Below, piece after piece: positions 21,936 to 32,510 of a stretch of 64,000 nucleotides of DNA. Position 1 is the stretch's first letter. Each line of letters begins with the position of its first letter. Both the position numbers and the translations under genes were made by a program. Origin of the DNA: Cavia porcellus (Eukaryota; Chordata; Mammalia; Rodentia; Caviidae); assembly GCF_034190915.1 (NCBI RefSeq), contig NW_026947514.1:1943701-2007700 (forward strand), read 5' to 3'. The notes beneath the pieces were generated by a model. That model was given only the letters and a program-made list of their open reading frames with translations, did not search any database and was not told the DNA's origin.

Positions 21936-22002
21936 TGGCCAGGGATTTAGCCTGACAAGCTCGAGGTTGTGAGATCAATCCCCAGTACCAAAATAAAAAA
22001 AT
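21936..22002 (+). mobile_element. ID SINE, internally shortened, with 13-base TSD
   Basis: TGGCCAGGGATTTAGCCTGA goes directly to CAAGCTCGAGGTTGTGAGAT, so the D-arm to anticodon part is deleted. CAATCCCCAGTACC and an A-rich tail follow. Perfect repeats AAATTATCAAACC lie at 21923-21935 and 22003-22015. Confidence 0.9.
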
Positions 22003-23238
22003 AAATTATCAAACCAACTGACAGGAAGTATTCGTGGCAATCCTTATCATCTTGAATGTCCACACGCTCTCCAGTGACAAACCACCTCACACTTATGATG
22101 CTGGCAGCTCACATCTCTCCCCCTACACCATGAACATTTTTAATTTATGATGGTGCAGGACCTACACCACCACATTTCCACTTCTCCCTTCCACCTTTGA
22201 TGCTACTGTGATTGATTCACCTGTAACGTGCGTTAAAAGCCACACAACAGTTATGCTTCAAATAGTCAATTTAAAACATGACTAAAAATAAAACCCTAAT
22301 CTACCGCCCATTTCTAGTTCTTTTCAGTCTGTTGTGTACAAATTTCCATCTGATACCATTTTTTCCCACACTCTAACATTTCTTGCAGTGTAGTTCTGTT
22401 AACAATAAATTCTGTTAGTTTTTCTTGGCAAAAAAACAAAACAAAACTCTTCACTGCACCTTGGTTTTTGAGAGCTATTTTTGCCAGGCACAGAATTCTA
22501 AGCTGACAGGTCCCTCCTCTCAGTAAAGTCGAGGGTGCTACCTTCTGGTCACACGACCCTGGACGGAAGTCTGACGCTGTCACTACCTTTATCGCTTGGC
22601 ATCTTTTCTTCTGGCTGCTTTTTAAGGTTTTTCTTCTACACCACTGGTTTTAAGCAGTATGATTACGATGGTTTTCTCTGTCTGATGTGCTTGGGATTTT
22701 TTAGTTTTGTGAGTTACAGCTTCCATCAGCTCTGGCTGTTCCTCAGCCGCCTGTCTCTCCTCTGGACCTGCAGGAGTCCCGCGCCCCTCGGTCACTGGCG
22801 CTGTGACTGCCGCCTGGTGCCGGGCTAGGGTGGGTCCTGCCGCCGCACCTCAAGCTCCCGCGTCTTCTCCGCTGGACTGGCGCCTGTTCCGACAGCCCTA
22901 CTGCAGCTCTCCTTTCGGCACCTGCGGCTGTCATCTGAGAAGTTCTGTTTCAGTCTTGTTTTCTATCTTTCATGTCACCTGGGGTCATGCTCATGTTTTC
23001 CTCTGTGGTTTTAAATGTGCAACAAACTTCTGAGTTATTTGAATACCTCTGCTTACGCCATCAGCTTTGCTATTTGAGGGTTTGTTTCTTTCATTTGATT
23101 TTCATTCTGATTAATTGTATCCTTTTATTTCTTTGCAGGCCGGCAGCTTTTAGAATTAAAACACCTAAATTGTTTTTTATCCTTAGCTGCTACATATTCA
23201 TCTTCTTCCCGCCCCTCCTTTCTCTCTGCTTCCTTCTC

Positions 23239-23315
23239 TTTCAGCACTGGGGATCACACCAGGGTCTTGTACACTTGAGGCAAACACTCAGCTAATGAGC
23301 TATGATTCCAGCCCT
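23239..23315 (-). mobile_element. ID SINE
   Basis: CTTTCAGCACTGGGGATCAC, CACTTGAGGCAAACACTCAG and GAGCTATGATTCCAGCCC: an old inverted ID. Confidence 0.65.
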
Positions 23316-23394
23316 GTTATCTTCAAAATTTGCTACGGATTTTGGGGCACAATGAGCTGTCTTTTTCTTTGTTGTTTGTTTCTGCCCTGCTGTT

Positions 23395-23463
23395 TTTGCA
23401 GGGCCGAGGACTGAACTCAGGGTCCTGGCGACATGAGCGTGAGCGCTATACACCCTCACCCTC
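23395..23463 (-). mobile_element. ID SINE, degraded
   Basis: TTTTTGCAGGGCCGAGGACT, GAACTCAGGGTCCTGG and GCGCTATACACCCTCACCC resemble an inverted ID unit with many changes. Confidence 0.5.
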
Positions 23464-24138
23464 ACTGCATCTTTTTAAATACAGCTGAGCTTTGGGAGAG
23501 GGGTGCAGGCAAGTGACTTGGAATCAGGGCAAATCTGGAGCAGCCCGAGTTTAAGGGTACTGCTGTTCCACTACATAGGGGATGCCCTTCACGAGCCAAC
23601 CTGGTACCCTGGATGAAAAGCTGCTGTGGCCCACAGTCAGCCAGGATGGAGAGGAAGGCTGCCCACCCTGGAGGCAGAACCCCACTCCTCTCAGCCCTCC
23701 TCAGGTGCTCAGAGCTGCTTGGTCTCCTCTTTCTGTGTTCTTCCTGGCTTTGAGTGGTCCCGGCTGCTGCAGACACAGCCCAGCCTGGGGTCCCCTGCAC
23801 CCCAGTAGCTCCTTCTTCTACCCTCAGCTCCGCAAATCCCGGTGTCTAACTATGTTACTTCAGTGGACCAGCAGTCCCCGCCCTCTCCCCTGTCCTGAAA
23901 CATAGAAACTGGCCCTGAAAGAAAAACTGAGTTTGCCACTTTTCATGAACTCTAAATATGGCACTCACTTGACTCTTCATGATAGGAAAATTATTCCTAG
24001 AGACTTCTGTTTGCACCATGACAGAATAACAGGGACTGGATTTATGCCCTCCAAGACTAGGATGAGGCAAACTCTAAACTTTAGAAGAAACTGCAAACCT
24101 CAGTCATCAAGATGAGGAATGCCTTAACGTAGTGGTTT
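23464..24138 (-). other. Upstream TRAF3 intron, no secure element
   Basis: G+C-rich to 23900, then A/T-richer. Sequence at 23990-24120 (ACCATGACAGAATAACAGGG, CTTTAGAAGAAACTGC) faintly recalls a LINE-1 5' end leading into the poly-A at 24139, but I do not call it. Confidence 0.4.
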
Positions 24139-24162
24139 AAAAAAAAAAAAAAAAAAAAAAAA
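24139..24162 (+). repeat. Poly-A tract, 24 A
   Basis: An uninterrupted A run immediately before a B1-ID unit. It may be the tail of a lost or unrecognised retrotransposon copy. Confidence 0.85.
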
Positions 24163-24169
24163 CATAGAA

Positions 24170-24345
24170 TTTGAAGTCAGGCATGACATGTAGTCCGGGT
24201 TACTTTGGAGGCTGAGGCAGGAGGATTACATGCTTAAGCCCAGCCTGGCAACTTAAGAAAGCCCTGTCTCAAATGAAAAATAAAAAGCACCAAGATAGAG
24301 CTCTGGTAGAGCTCTTGCACAAGGCCCTGAGTGGAAGCCACATTC
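24170..24345 (+). mobile_element. B1-ID dimer SINE
   Basis: B1 part: GGAGGCTGAGGCAGGAGGAT, AGCCCAGCCTGGCAACTTAA, GCCCTGTCTCAAATG. ID part: CCAAGATAGAGCTCTGGTAG and TGCACAAGGCCCTGAG. Confidence 0.7.
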
Positions 24346-24689
24346 CCTAAATCAAATTCAACACAGAAACCCAGAATGGAAAAAACCAGAAGTGTCTGAT
24401 TAAAGACAGTCTCAGGACTGGTGATCTTTCCCTTTCGTTTCAGGTTGGCATGGCGCTGTGAGTGATACTTCTTTACAATTTTTTTCCTCATGGGTTTTCT
24501 TTGGAAGTAGAGATGGCTCTGAAATGACAGCTCCTCATTGTAACTGATGGTCATGGAGCCCACATTCCCGGGTCCGCCGGAGGTGACACTGAACATGAGC
24601 CGAGTGGCCGTGCCTTGCAGACGGGGCGCTCTGCAGACGGGAGAGTACTTGCAGGACTTAAACTTCTTTATAACGACCTCTGAGCCCAT
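24346..24689 (-). other. Unexplained minus-strand open frame
   Basis: An open frame of 151 codons starts with an ATG at 24689; its last 35 or so codons run into the B1-ID unit. The unique part is basic in its second half (KKIVKKYHSQRHANLKRKGK) and carries several CpGs. I recognise no protein family, splice sites or promoter. It could be chance, an old retropseudogene or part of an unrecognised transcript in the TRAF3 direction. Confidence 0.25.
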
Positions 24690-25067
24690 CGGTGCAGGGA
24701 CACTGGTGGTGAAATGGCGGGGCCCTCACCCCTAGGAAGCACCCGGGATGAGAGGACGCAGGCGCTGGGGGAAGGAAGTGGCACTCGGCCCGGAGAGCTG
24801 CCTGCCCCGCACACTTCCTGTCTGCTTCTACAGGATTTCGTCCTTCTAGATCTGCAGCTCATTTCCTAAGTATTCCCAGCTTCCTGCCCTAACACACATA
24901 GTAGGAAAGAACTCAGTGGGCAAGAGCACCACCTCGCCCAGATTCTCTTACCCAGGAGCCGGTTTCCACACACTCATTCATCCTTTATTTCACTTGCTAA
25001 GGCACAGGTGCAAAAAATGTTTCAAATATACTGACAACCTTTTTCTTGATTAAAAATATAAAATTTG

Positions 25068-25151
25068 TGGCTGGGGAATATAGCTCAGTGGTAGAGTGCT
25101 TGCCTAGCATGCACAAGGTCCTGAGTTCAAGCCTCAGTACTACAAAAAAAA
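25068..25151 (+). mobile_element. ID SINE
   Basis: GGCTGGGGAATATAGCTCAG, TGGTAGAGTGCTTGCCTAGC, ACAAGGTCCTGAGTTCAAGC and CAGTACTACAAAAAAAAG. This copy retains the TGGTAGAGTGCTTGCCTAGC form typical of classical ID elements. Confidence 0.88.
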
Positions 25152-25227
25152 GATGTAAAAATTTAAAGTTTTTATAGTATTAAACCTAGTAGGGAAACAA
25201 AGACTGAAACTGAAGCTTGTAATTGCT

Positions 25228-25352
25228 GAGCTCGGTCAGGTGGTATGCGCCAAGCCTGGAATCCCAAAACTCTGGAAGGCTGAGGTAGGAGAATCTCAAA
25301 GTCAAGCCCAGCCTGGGCAATTTAGTAAAATCCTGTCTCAAAATAAAAAACA
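25228..25352 (+). mobile_element. B1 SINE
   Basis: GCTCGGTCAGGTGGTATGCG, GGAAGGCTGAGGTAGGAGAA, CCCAGCCTGGGCAATTTAGT and ATCCTGTCTCAAAATAAAAA. Confidence 0.75.
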
Positions 25353-26482
25353 CAGAAGAGTTGGGGGAAGCTCCTGGGTTCAGCTTTGAGCTCTGGGGTT
25401 GAGCTGCACTGGTACACGGCGAGGTACCGGGGGGCCCAGGAGCCTGACCTTACCCAGCAGTGCCCCTGAGCCTATGTCTCCTCACCACCTTCCTGCTCCC
25501 ACCTGCCTGGGTGCAGAACCTAACACACATAACGACTTGGTGTGCAGTGGTCGTGATTATTATTAATTCATTTCCCACAACTATAAACATTTCTTTTTGC
25601 CTTTATGTGGGGGACCACCTGGATGACTCTCCTTGAAGAGCATCTATCTCCACTTTGGCTAAATCTGGCCCCGTCCCCATGTACTGATGGGTTCCGAGCT
25701 GGCTAGGACTCCTCATTCCTTCAACCAGCTCTAAGCAATGCAAATCAGTCTGACCAAGGTGCTGATGTACACTCTTGGAAGCAAGGGCACAGTCACTGTT
25801 TCCCTGCCCTTTGACTCCCAAAGAACATGTGTGAGCTAGACGGGCAGGAGAGCCACGCTCCACACTGTCAGCTGGAATCAAGCCTCACAGTAACAGGCTG
25901 TGACTTCCCAGGGCAGAAAGATCACACATCAGAGCTGAAGCACTGCCCCAAACATGAGACGCTACCTCCGCTGAGTTATGCAGCTGACTCCTTCTGCGTA
26001 TTCTGTGTACCGCAGAGGAGCCTCCAGGTCAGCTACCTACACCAGCTCACAGCGCTCATGTACTTCCGGGCCACTCCCCTCACTGAGAAGTAATAAAATC
26101 TGGGTTTGGCCCTGGGTCGAGGCCTTTGCTCCTGTGGCCACTCTCCTGACTGACCTTAGGACACCCCCAGGCTCCAATCTGTATTCTCGCCATGGGCTGC
26201 ACTGGGAGTGGTAGATTGGAAGTAACTCACTGGAATTCCAGTAACTTTTCAACGGGACTACAGATATAAACTTCCTGAACTGAGCTAAGGACCAGGACAG
26301 GCTCCCGATACCCCTGTGTAGATGAGAAACCTCAACACATTTGCTGCCCCCGACAGGATGCATTTCCAAGTGGTACTGTGGCCAGCCTCAAGAGTCCACC
26401 TTCATTACTAGGACATCTGCTACCAAACAATGCCGGCAGCAACAGATGGACATTCAGTGATCTGCATGGTAAGGCTCACTCA
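25353..26482 (-). other. Upstream TRAF3 intron, no element recognised
   Basis: No repeat or exon recognised. Moderately A/T-rich around 25550-25610, otherwise unremarkable. Confidence 0.5.
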
Positions 26483-26496
26483 AGATTGACCATTAA

Positions 26497-26608
26497 GGGG
26501 CTGGGGATTTAGCTCAGCGGCATAAGCGCCTGCCTTGCAAGCAGGCAGTCATAAATTCAATCCCTGGTACCGATAAAAACAAAAAAGACAAAAAAAAAAA
26601 AAAAAAAA
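26497..26608 (+). mobile_element. Young ID-type tRNA-derived SINE, with 14-base TSD
   Basis: GGGGCTGGGGATTTAGCTCA, GCCTGCCTTGCAAGCAGGCA, GGTACCGATAAAAACAAAAA, GAC, then about 20 A. Perfect repeats AGATTGACCATTAA lie at 26483-26496 and 26609-26622. The T-arm has drifted (CATAAATTCAATCCC), so this copy is slightly older than the others. Confidence 0.95.
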
Positions 26609-26670
26609 AGATTGACCATTAAATCAAACTTGCTATGTGAACTTTCAAATTATTGTGAAAAGACTATTTA

Positions 26671-26828
26671 ATGCTCATGAGGCCGAGGCAGGAGGGTTGC
26701 AAGGTAAGGCCTGCCTGGGCAACTTAGAACCTGTGTCAACGTAACATGACACGGACTAGGGATGCAGCTCAGTGACAGAACACTTGCCTAGCACACTCAA
26801 GGTCCAAAGGTCAGCTCCCAGCACTACC
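26671..26828 (+). mobile_element. B1-ID dimer SINE, 5' truncated
   Basis: It starts inside B1 (GAGGCCGAGGCAGGAGGGTT), continues GCCTGCCTGGGCAACTTAGA, then an ID unit (GGGATGCAGCTCAGTGACAG, TTGCCTAGCACACTCAAGGT). Confidence 0.72.
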
Positions 26829-28557
26829 AAGACAAACTAAACCAAATGAAATCAAAACAATCACCAGTCCAGCTCCCTCCCTGAGGAGCTGAGGAATGAG
26901 GCTAATGGCAGTTAGTATTTGCCCAAAATCAGAGTCACCAGGATCTCAAAGATCAGCAGTCCCTCTGTGACTATGACCACAGAATCCTCAATCACTCAGA
27001 AACCTGTTATTTCAAACTCTGCACATTAACGAGGCCCAGAACACCAGGCAAAATGCACATCTCAAAATCCTAAACAGCCACGCTGCTTCACGGGCGCCCA
27101 GCTGGGCTCCGAACTGTCCTGAACTTTGCAGGGACAAACCGGGCTCCGTGCACGCTCAGGATGGAGCCAGCCTGGGCACAGCAAGGTGCCCTGGACAGAG
27201 CAACGGGAGGGAAATCGAGGCCTTCCTGACCTCAAGGAAGGGACCGAGACGGCGGCAAGGCTGAAGTTTCTCATATCATGGGAATGACTACCTGCTTGGT
27301 TTCCACTACTCAGACACAAGTGCCAAGGAGAGACATCAGCCAGGTGTGGGCGGCAGAAGGGGCTCGGCTAGTGAGGGGGTCACAGCTGCCCCACTGCTAG
27401 GGCACCAACACCGCTGCGGGGGCGCAGGTGCATTGGGGCTGCGCAGCACGGGTCCCTCTGCTGTTGTTCTGGACATTGTGATGAGCCTCCCTGAGGTCAC
27501 AGGCACTCCACGGTGGGTCACACACCCATCATCAGGCAGGCATTTCATCCTTCAAACATAAAACTCAGACCTGTGTTCCAGAGAGATCGGTCTCAGAAGT
27601 CTGGTGAGACGCTTCTGTGAACCGAACAGTCTTCACGCTTCACAAGTCCTCCAAGACAAATCCACTTCTTTGAGGTGCCCCCTCATTACCAGGACCGACC
27701 TCCCTCCAGGGACTCTGCTGATCGGGTTATTTTGACTTAGATGTGGATACAGATGTGACCCTTCCAGGCCACCGCGAAATTTTCATCTAACTAGCCTTTC
27801 AAACAAACTCTACTCTGCAATGCTGGCTTCTGCTTAATACAGTTATGATTCACTGCAGTTTGCTCAGTGAATTGATACAATTCTGGGGGGGATACTTGAT
27901 ACAATTTTTTAATGCACTGTCAAATCTCTTTGGTTGCCCCCAAATACTGATCAATATTTTGAACATAGAATATGCTACAGTCAACATTCTTTGCATAAGC
28001 AAAAAGGCAACATTAATACAGTTTTTTGTTAAAAAATTGTGAAGTGAATCTTTGAAGATAGATTAGACAGTGCTATGAGCAACTCCAGAGAAGACTCAGT
28101 GTGCCCGGCAGCCCGGTGTAAGGGATCAGCTCCAGGCACACACGTGACCAGTGTGCACAGTGACCAGTACTGCCTTGCACAAAGCAGCTGGCTCCATCTC
28201 AGATGCTGGCCAGGACCAAGGGCCCCGAGAAGTACTGAGAGAAAATGAACTCGGGAACAGCAGAGGACGCTGAGAGGCTTCATCAGTCTGCACAGCGACC
28301 TCCTTCTCCTCGATCTCTACTCTTGAGCAGGCAGCACCCCTCACCTGAACCCCTGACCACACGTGTGCTCCTCTCTGTGAGGGAAAGCACAGGGAAGAGC
28401 CATGCAAGAAAGCAGCCACATGACACAGATCGTGCATCCTGCACATGACACAGGTCATCTGTAGATGTGTCCAACAGGGAACACTGTCTGTCCTGTGTGA
28501 TTTCTACCTCTTGGAGAAGACAGAAAAACAGAAGCAACCAATAATTTGAAAAACAGA
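26829..28557 (-). other. Upstream TRAF3 intron, no element recognised
   Basis: No mobile element or exon identified. An A/T-rich stretch at 27840-28040 has a 65-codon plus-strand frame of no recognised type. Confidence 0.5.
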
Positions 28558-28712
28558 GGCAGGGCGTGGTGGCACATACTTGTAATCCCAGCACTCGGGA
28601 GGCTGAGACAGGAAGATCACTGCGAGTTCAGGGTCAGCCTGGGCAACATAAGTGAGTCCAAGCCCAGCCTGAAGTGTACTGTGAAACCCTGTCTCAAAAA
28701 GACCTAGAAAAA
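28558..28712 (+). mobile_element. B1 SINE
   Basis: GGCAGGGCGTGGTGGCACAT, CTTGTAATCCCAGCACTCGG, GTCAGCCTGGGCAACATAAG and GAAACCCTGTCTCAAAAAGA. Confidence 0.88.
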
Positions 28713-30234
28713 GAAAAGCTGTGTGCTGGTGCTAGAGAGATCTGGTGATTCAATCTGCAAACATCCGAACAAGTTCCGAACAGGGAAGGGACGGTGCTCA
28801 CAAATCACCCAGCTGCCCCTGCTCCCCAGTGCGCATCTGGGTGCCTCGAGGCAGCCACCTGCAGGGCAGGGCCCGGGGAGGCACAGAGCCACCGGGCCCT
28901 TGTGTATCACCCCAGAGGGAGGAGCCACACGCGGAACAGACAGGAGAGGAAGGACCCTCAACTGTGCCGCTCCAACGGAGGCAGAAACGACCTGCTTTCC
29001 CTAAGCCTCAGATCTTTACATTAAAACACAGATAAAAACAACAAGAAAATCGAAAGTTTGCAAAGTGGAGTGGTACTGAATCCTAATTCAAATCTCACTT
29101 CACAAATTCCACAGGAGAAACCCCACTGCAACCCTGGGAGCCAAGCATGCTGGTGCACGGTGCCTCAGCATTAAGTAACATTTCAAAATTATCCTTACTG
29201 AAGGTGACCCAGGAGCTGTTCTGAAACACCTCCTACACTGGAAGCCTTATTCTAAGTCAATGCCACGGACAGAATTCCAGATGAGCAAATCCGAAAGTGG
29301 GAAACAGTCTGTCTGACAAGATTCAGAGCTACAGGACGGACGCTGGGACAGACACCGATGGCAGGGTCAGACCTGCTAGAACCCTACCAGACTGGGCAAT
29401 GAAACCATGGAGATTGTGGTGACCTTCTAAGTGGAGGAAGACCGCTGTGCTCTGGGCCTGGGCCTCAAGCTGGGGTCAAAGGTCAGCCAAGGCAGGGCAG
29501 CAGGTGTGGGCGAAGGTGAGGCCGTGCCACACGAGGGCGCTGGTGGGGACAGCATCCTACCTGCAGAAGGCAGAAAGCAGTCTCTTCTGGCACACCTGAA
29601 CTGGCCCAACCCTTCCTCCACAGACACGTGCCTGCTGAGTTTGGGGGCACAATCTCCATGCCACATGGCACTTACTCAGAAATGCTGGTACCCCGAAGAT
29701 GACACCCTGAAATCTCATGTTGAGGCGCACAGTGCCTGTGTGAAGGTTGAGCTGAAGGTCATGGGGAACACCTGAGAAGCAGCTTCAGGCCAGGGTCCCC
29801 GCCTCCCCTTCCCCCATAAAGTGGTGAGCAGGAACCAGAATCCTCTTCCTCAAGGCCAATCAGGAAACCCCTGACCCTGTCTGACACATGGCCCCAAGGA
29901 AGGCTGGCCACACGGGGAGGCTGTGGGGACCTGGTAGAAGGGTCCAGAGGGGTCAGCCCAGCCTGCGGCCCACCCACCGCACCTCAGCAAGGAAAGCAAC
30001 TTCGCTGGCTTCCATTCTGCAGCCCCCAGGGCACGGAGCTTCGTTGGTTGATGGTTGGTGGAGTCAACCAGCACGTGGGTCCCGCTATCCCACCTTTTGT
30101 TACACAACTGTCACCCACCACCCTGACAAGGTAGGAAAGTGTCGCCCTTCTGTGCATTTTTAACACAACCAGGCCCAGCTAATTTGCATTTTTAATATAT
30201 ACCATCCTCCTTTTTTAATATAACTTCTATTTCT
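28713..30234 (-). other. Upstream TRAF3 intron, no element recognised
   Basis: Unique-looking sequence up to the U13 retrocopy. The stretch 30160-30240 is T/A-rich and supplied the target site. Confidence 0.5.
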
Positions 30235-30371
30235 CTATAGAGCATTTTTTTTCACATCAGATGGGTAACGTGCCGAGGTCGTAACAAGGTTCAAAGGAGG
30301 CACATGTCATGCATGGAGCATGAGCACCCAATCATCACGCTTATGAACCTGAGGATCTATAGAGCATTTTT
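30235..30371 (-). repeat. Target-site duplication flanking the U13 retrocopy
   Basis: CTATAGAGCATTTTT occurs at 30235-30249 and 30357-30371, a perfect 15-base direct repeat. On the minus strand the pre-insertion junction reads ATT|AAAAATGC, which fits the TT|AAAA preference of the LINE-1 endonuclease. Confidence 0.95.
30253..30356 (-). pseudogene. SNORD13: Retrocopy of U13 small nucleolar RNA
   Basis: Minus-strand sequence from 30356 down to 30253 is 104 bases, the usual length of U13. It follows U13 throughout by eye: TTCATAAGCGTGATGATTGG, TGTGCC, GAACCTTGTTACGAC, GGCACGTTACCCATCTGATG. The C box (GTGATGA, 30332-30338) and D box (CTGA, 30257-30260) are intact. So is the segment that pairs with the 3' end of 18S rRNA (30278-30292 on plus). 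Three extra T on plus (30250-30252) look like a short poly-A tail. U13 guides 18S rRNA acetylation with NAT10 and is normally made from its own gene, so this tailed, TSD-flanked copy is most likely a processed pseudogene. It runs in the same direction as TRAF3, so processing from the intron is conceivable. Confidence 0.9.
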
Positions 30372-31720
30372 AATGAGCTCACGCTACTGGACTCACTTCC
30401 GGCGTCTCAGGGTCTCCTAACTCCAGAGCCTGTTTCCCAAGAGCAGGGACAGGGCGCTGCCTCCTCAGCAGAATGCATGTCCTGACCCAGGCCTGGCACA
30501 GCCCCAACTGTGTCACTGACCCCAGGGCACCTCGCATAGGTGCCTGTGGGCTGAAGTGGGCAGGTGCTTGAGTGAGGCTGCGTTCCTGCCTGCCCGGTCT
30601 GGACGCATAGGGTCTCGGGCATGTTGCTCATGCCAAGCTGAATCTTTCATCTGTTTATCTGTTGAGTAAGCTAGGAGTCCAAAATGTCCTAACAGTAGTG
30701 ACACCGTACACCTGAGGGTATACTAAAACACCAAACTGACCCTGCAATTGGATGGATTTTATGATGTTCAAATTATCTCAAAGTAACTAAAACATAAACT
30801 TCCAAAGTGATTATTAAGAAAGTGCTAACTTACTCCTCTTATCTCTAGCAAAAACAATGTCTAATCACAGTAAATGAAGACCCTGCTCTCGTAGCCGGCT
30901 ACACAACAAATCCCAAATGCACTTTGCTATGCCCCGGCTTCCAAGCCAGGGCTCTGGACACAGTGCCATGGGGAGGACAGGTTCACTCCACAGGGTCCTG
31001 GCCTCGCCCCACAAGGCCTCTCATTCACACCTGAGCATGGTATTGGCTTTCCGCAAAGCACGGATCCCCAAAGAGAAGCCAAAGCCAGGCTGAGGACCTA
31101 GCTCACAGGTCACAGCACCACGGGGCCAGGCCGCAGTCCAGGGTCACAGCCTGGACACGACACCGCCCCTACCCTGCATCCAAATCCCGTAAGAAGAATG
31201 TGCGGCTAGCAAGGGAGCCATCGCCGCAGCCTCCTGGGTAAGCAATCTGCTGCCCTAAGTGAATTCCACAATAAAATCTCACCTTCCTCCAACACCGGAA
31301 AATTAAAAGCCAGGCCTACCTGGAATCCAGCTAGAAAATCGATGTGCATCTCAACCCGTGGGCTAACATTGTACTGACGTGTAATCAAAAGTCAGAAGGT
31401 GTAAGCCGCAGGACTGCAGCTAAGCATCCCCTCCTGTGCAAGGACAGGGTCATGATGCAGTGCACAGCGCAGCTCAGGTGCACTGGCTAAGCCACAGCGC
31501 CCAGGTTTCCCTATGTACCCCAGACTACAGTGGCCAGGGCTACCAAGCTTGTGGCTTGGAGTGCACAGCCCATGCCCTCTATGCCCCCTAGGGATGCCTC
31601 CAGCACCCTAGGAAAAGCTCAATACTGAGCCCCAAAACAAAGTGGGGAAGGCTGGATTTAAAACCCAAGTGGAGAGCCCCAGGCAGAGGCCCACCTCAGG
31701 ACAGGCGCCTCTTCTTTGCT
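30372..31720 (-). other. Upstream TRAF3 intron, no element recognised
   Basis: No repeat, exon or RNA gene recognised between the U13 retrocopy and the inverted ID-B1 unit. Confidence 0.5.
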
Positions 31721-31908
31721 TTTCTTTTCCAGCACTGGGGACTGGGCCCAGATGCGCTTGACCACTGAGCTGCACCCCCAGCCCTCTGCATTTTTATTTT
31801 GAGACAGGATCTGAGTTTCTAACTTGCCCAATCTGGGCTTGAACTTACAGTCACCCTGCCTCAGCTACTAGGGCACTGGGGCTGTAGGCGTGTGTCAGCC
31901 TGCCTGGC
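31721..31908 (-). mobile_element. B1-ID dimer SINE, inverted
   Basis: ID part (31721-31785): CCAGCACTGGGGACTGGGCC, CTGAGCTGCACCCCCAGCCC. B1 part: GAGACAGGATCTGAGTTTCT, CCTGCCTCAGCTACTAGGGC and GGCGTGTGTCAGCCTGCCTGG. Confidence 0.78.
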
Positions 31909-31997
31909 TAGGACAGGCCTTCCTGTGACAAAAGGAAGACAAGAACCAGTGAACTGAAAGCAAACCTCGTCTGCAGAAAAGTGATCCTCAGGAGAGC

Positions 31998-32125
31998 AGG
32001 ACGCCAGGAGCCAGGTTCCTGATCCCAGATCTGGCTCTGGCCTGCTGTGGGGCTTTAACCAAAAGGGATAACTTCTTTGGGCCTCAGTTTCCTCATCTGT
32101 AAAATAAAGGAGTAGAATTAGACAA
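31998..32125 (+). mobile_element. MIR SINE
   Basis: The MIR core signature GGGCCTCAGTTTCCTCATCTGTAAAATA lies at 32078-32106 and is preceded by a degraded body (GATCTGGCTCTGGCC). This is an ancient mammalian tRNA-derived SINE. Confidence 0.8.
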
Positions 32126-32386
32126 AGGCTCTTAGCTGAGGGCTGCAGGTGCATGACAGCCAGGTCCCCAGCCAGGTGCCCACTGAAGAGCGCCCGGAAG
32201 CCCCACCTGCCTTCCCAGTCAAAGTCTGGCCCCATGCCACCGAGTCTCACAACAGTGTGAGGACACTCTCCCGGCACCCGGCCCTCCTCCTCCTCTCAGG
32301 AGACACTGTCCTGGCCTCCAGCACTGTCAGTGAGGCTCCAAGCCTTGACCTCAGTCCATCCAGTGCTATCACAACTACAACACAGA

Positions 32387-32510
32387 GCTGGGCACCATGG
32401 TGTGAACCTGTAACCCCAGCTACTCAAGAGGCTGAGACAGAAGGATCCCAAGTTCGAGGCCAGCCTGGGTGATTTAGCAAAACCCTGACTCTAGATAAAA
32501 ACCAAAGGGA
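32387..32510 (+). mobile_element. B1 SINE
   Basis: GAGCTGGGCACCATGGTGTG, GTAACCCCAGCTACTCAAGA, GCCAGCCTGGGTGATTTAGC and AAAACCCTGACTCTAG. Confidence 0.75.

Larger units (their letters stand above)
20730..23200 (-). mobile_element. Old LINE-1 (L1M type), antisense, decayed
   Basis: The plus strand reads as the reverse complement of an old LINE-1. Landmarks are TCCATCTGATACCATTTTTT, CTAACATTTCTTGCAGTG, AATTCTGTTAGTTTTTCTTG, CACAGAATTCTAAGCTGACA and TTAAGCAGTATGATTACGAT (22340-22665). It is interrupted by a young SINE (21248-21359) and an ID (21936-22002). Boundaries are estimates, and the G+C-rich patch at 22770-22925 does not fit the consensus well. Confidence 0.6.

Noticed and set aside
26497..26572. 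A true tRNA-Ala(UGC) gene
   Set aside because: The anticodon arm looks like tRNA-Ala, but the T-arm and acceptor stem do not pair. The element has an A-rich tail and target duplications, so it is a SINE.
30253..30356. Fragment of 18S rRNA (GTCGTAACAAGGTTC on plus)
   Set aside because: Only 15 bases match the 18S 3' end; the rest matches U13 snoRNA on the other strand, whose guide segment is the complement of that rRNA stretch.
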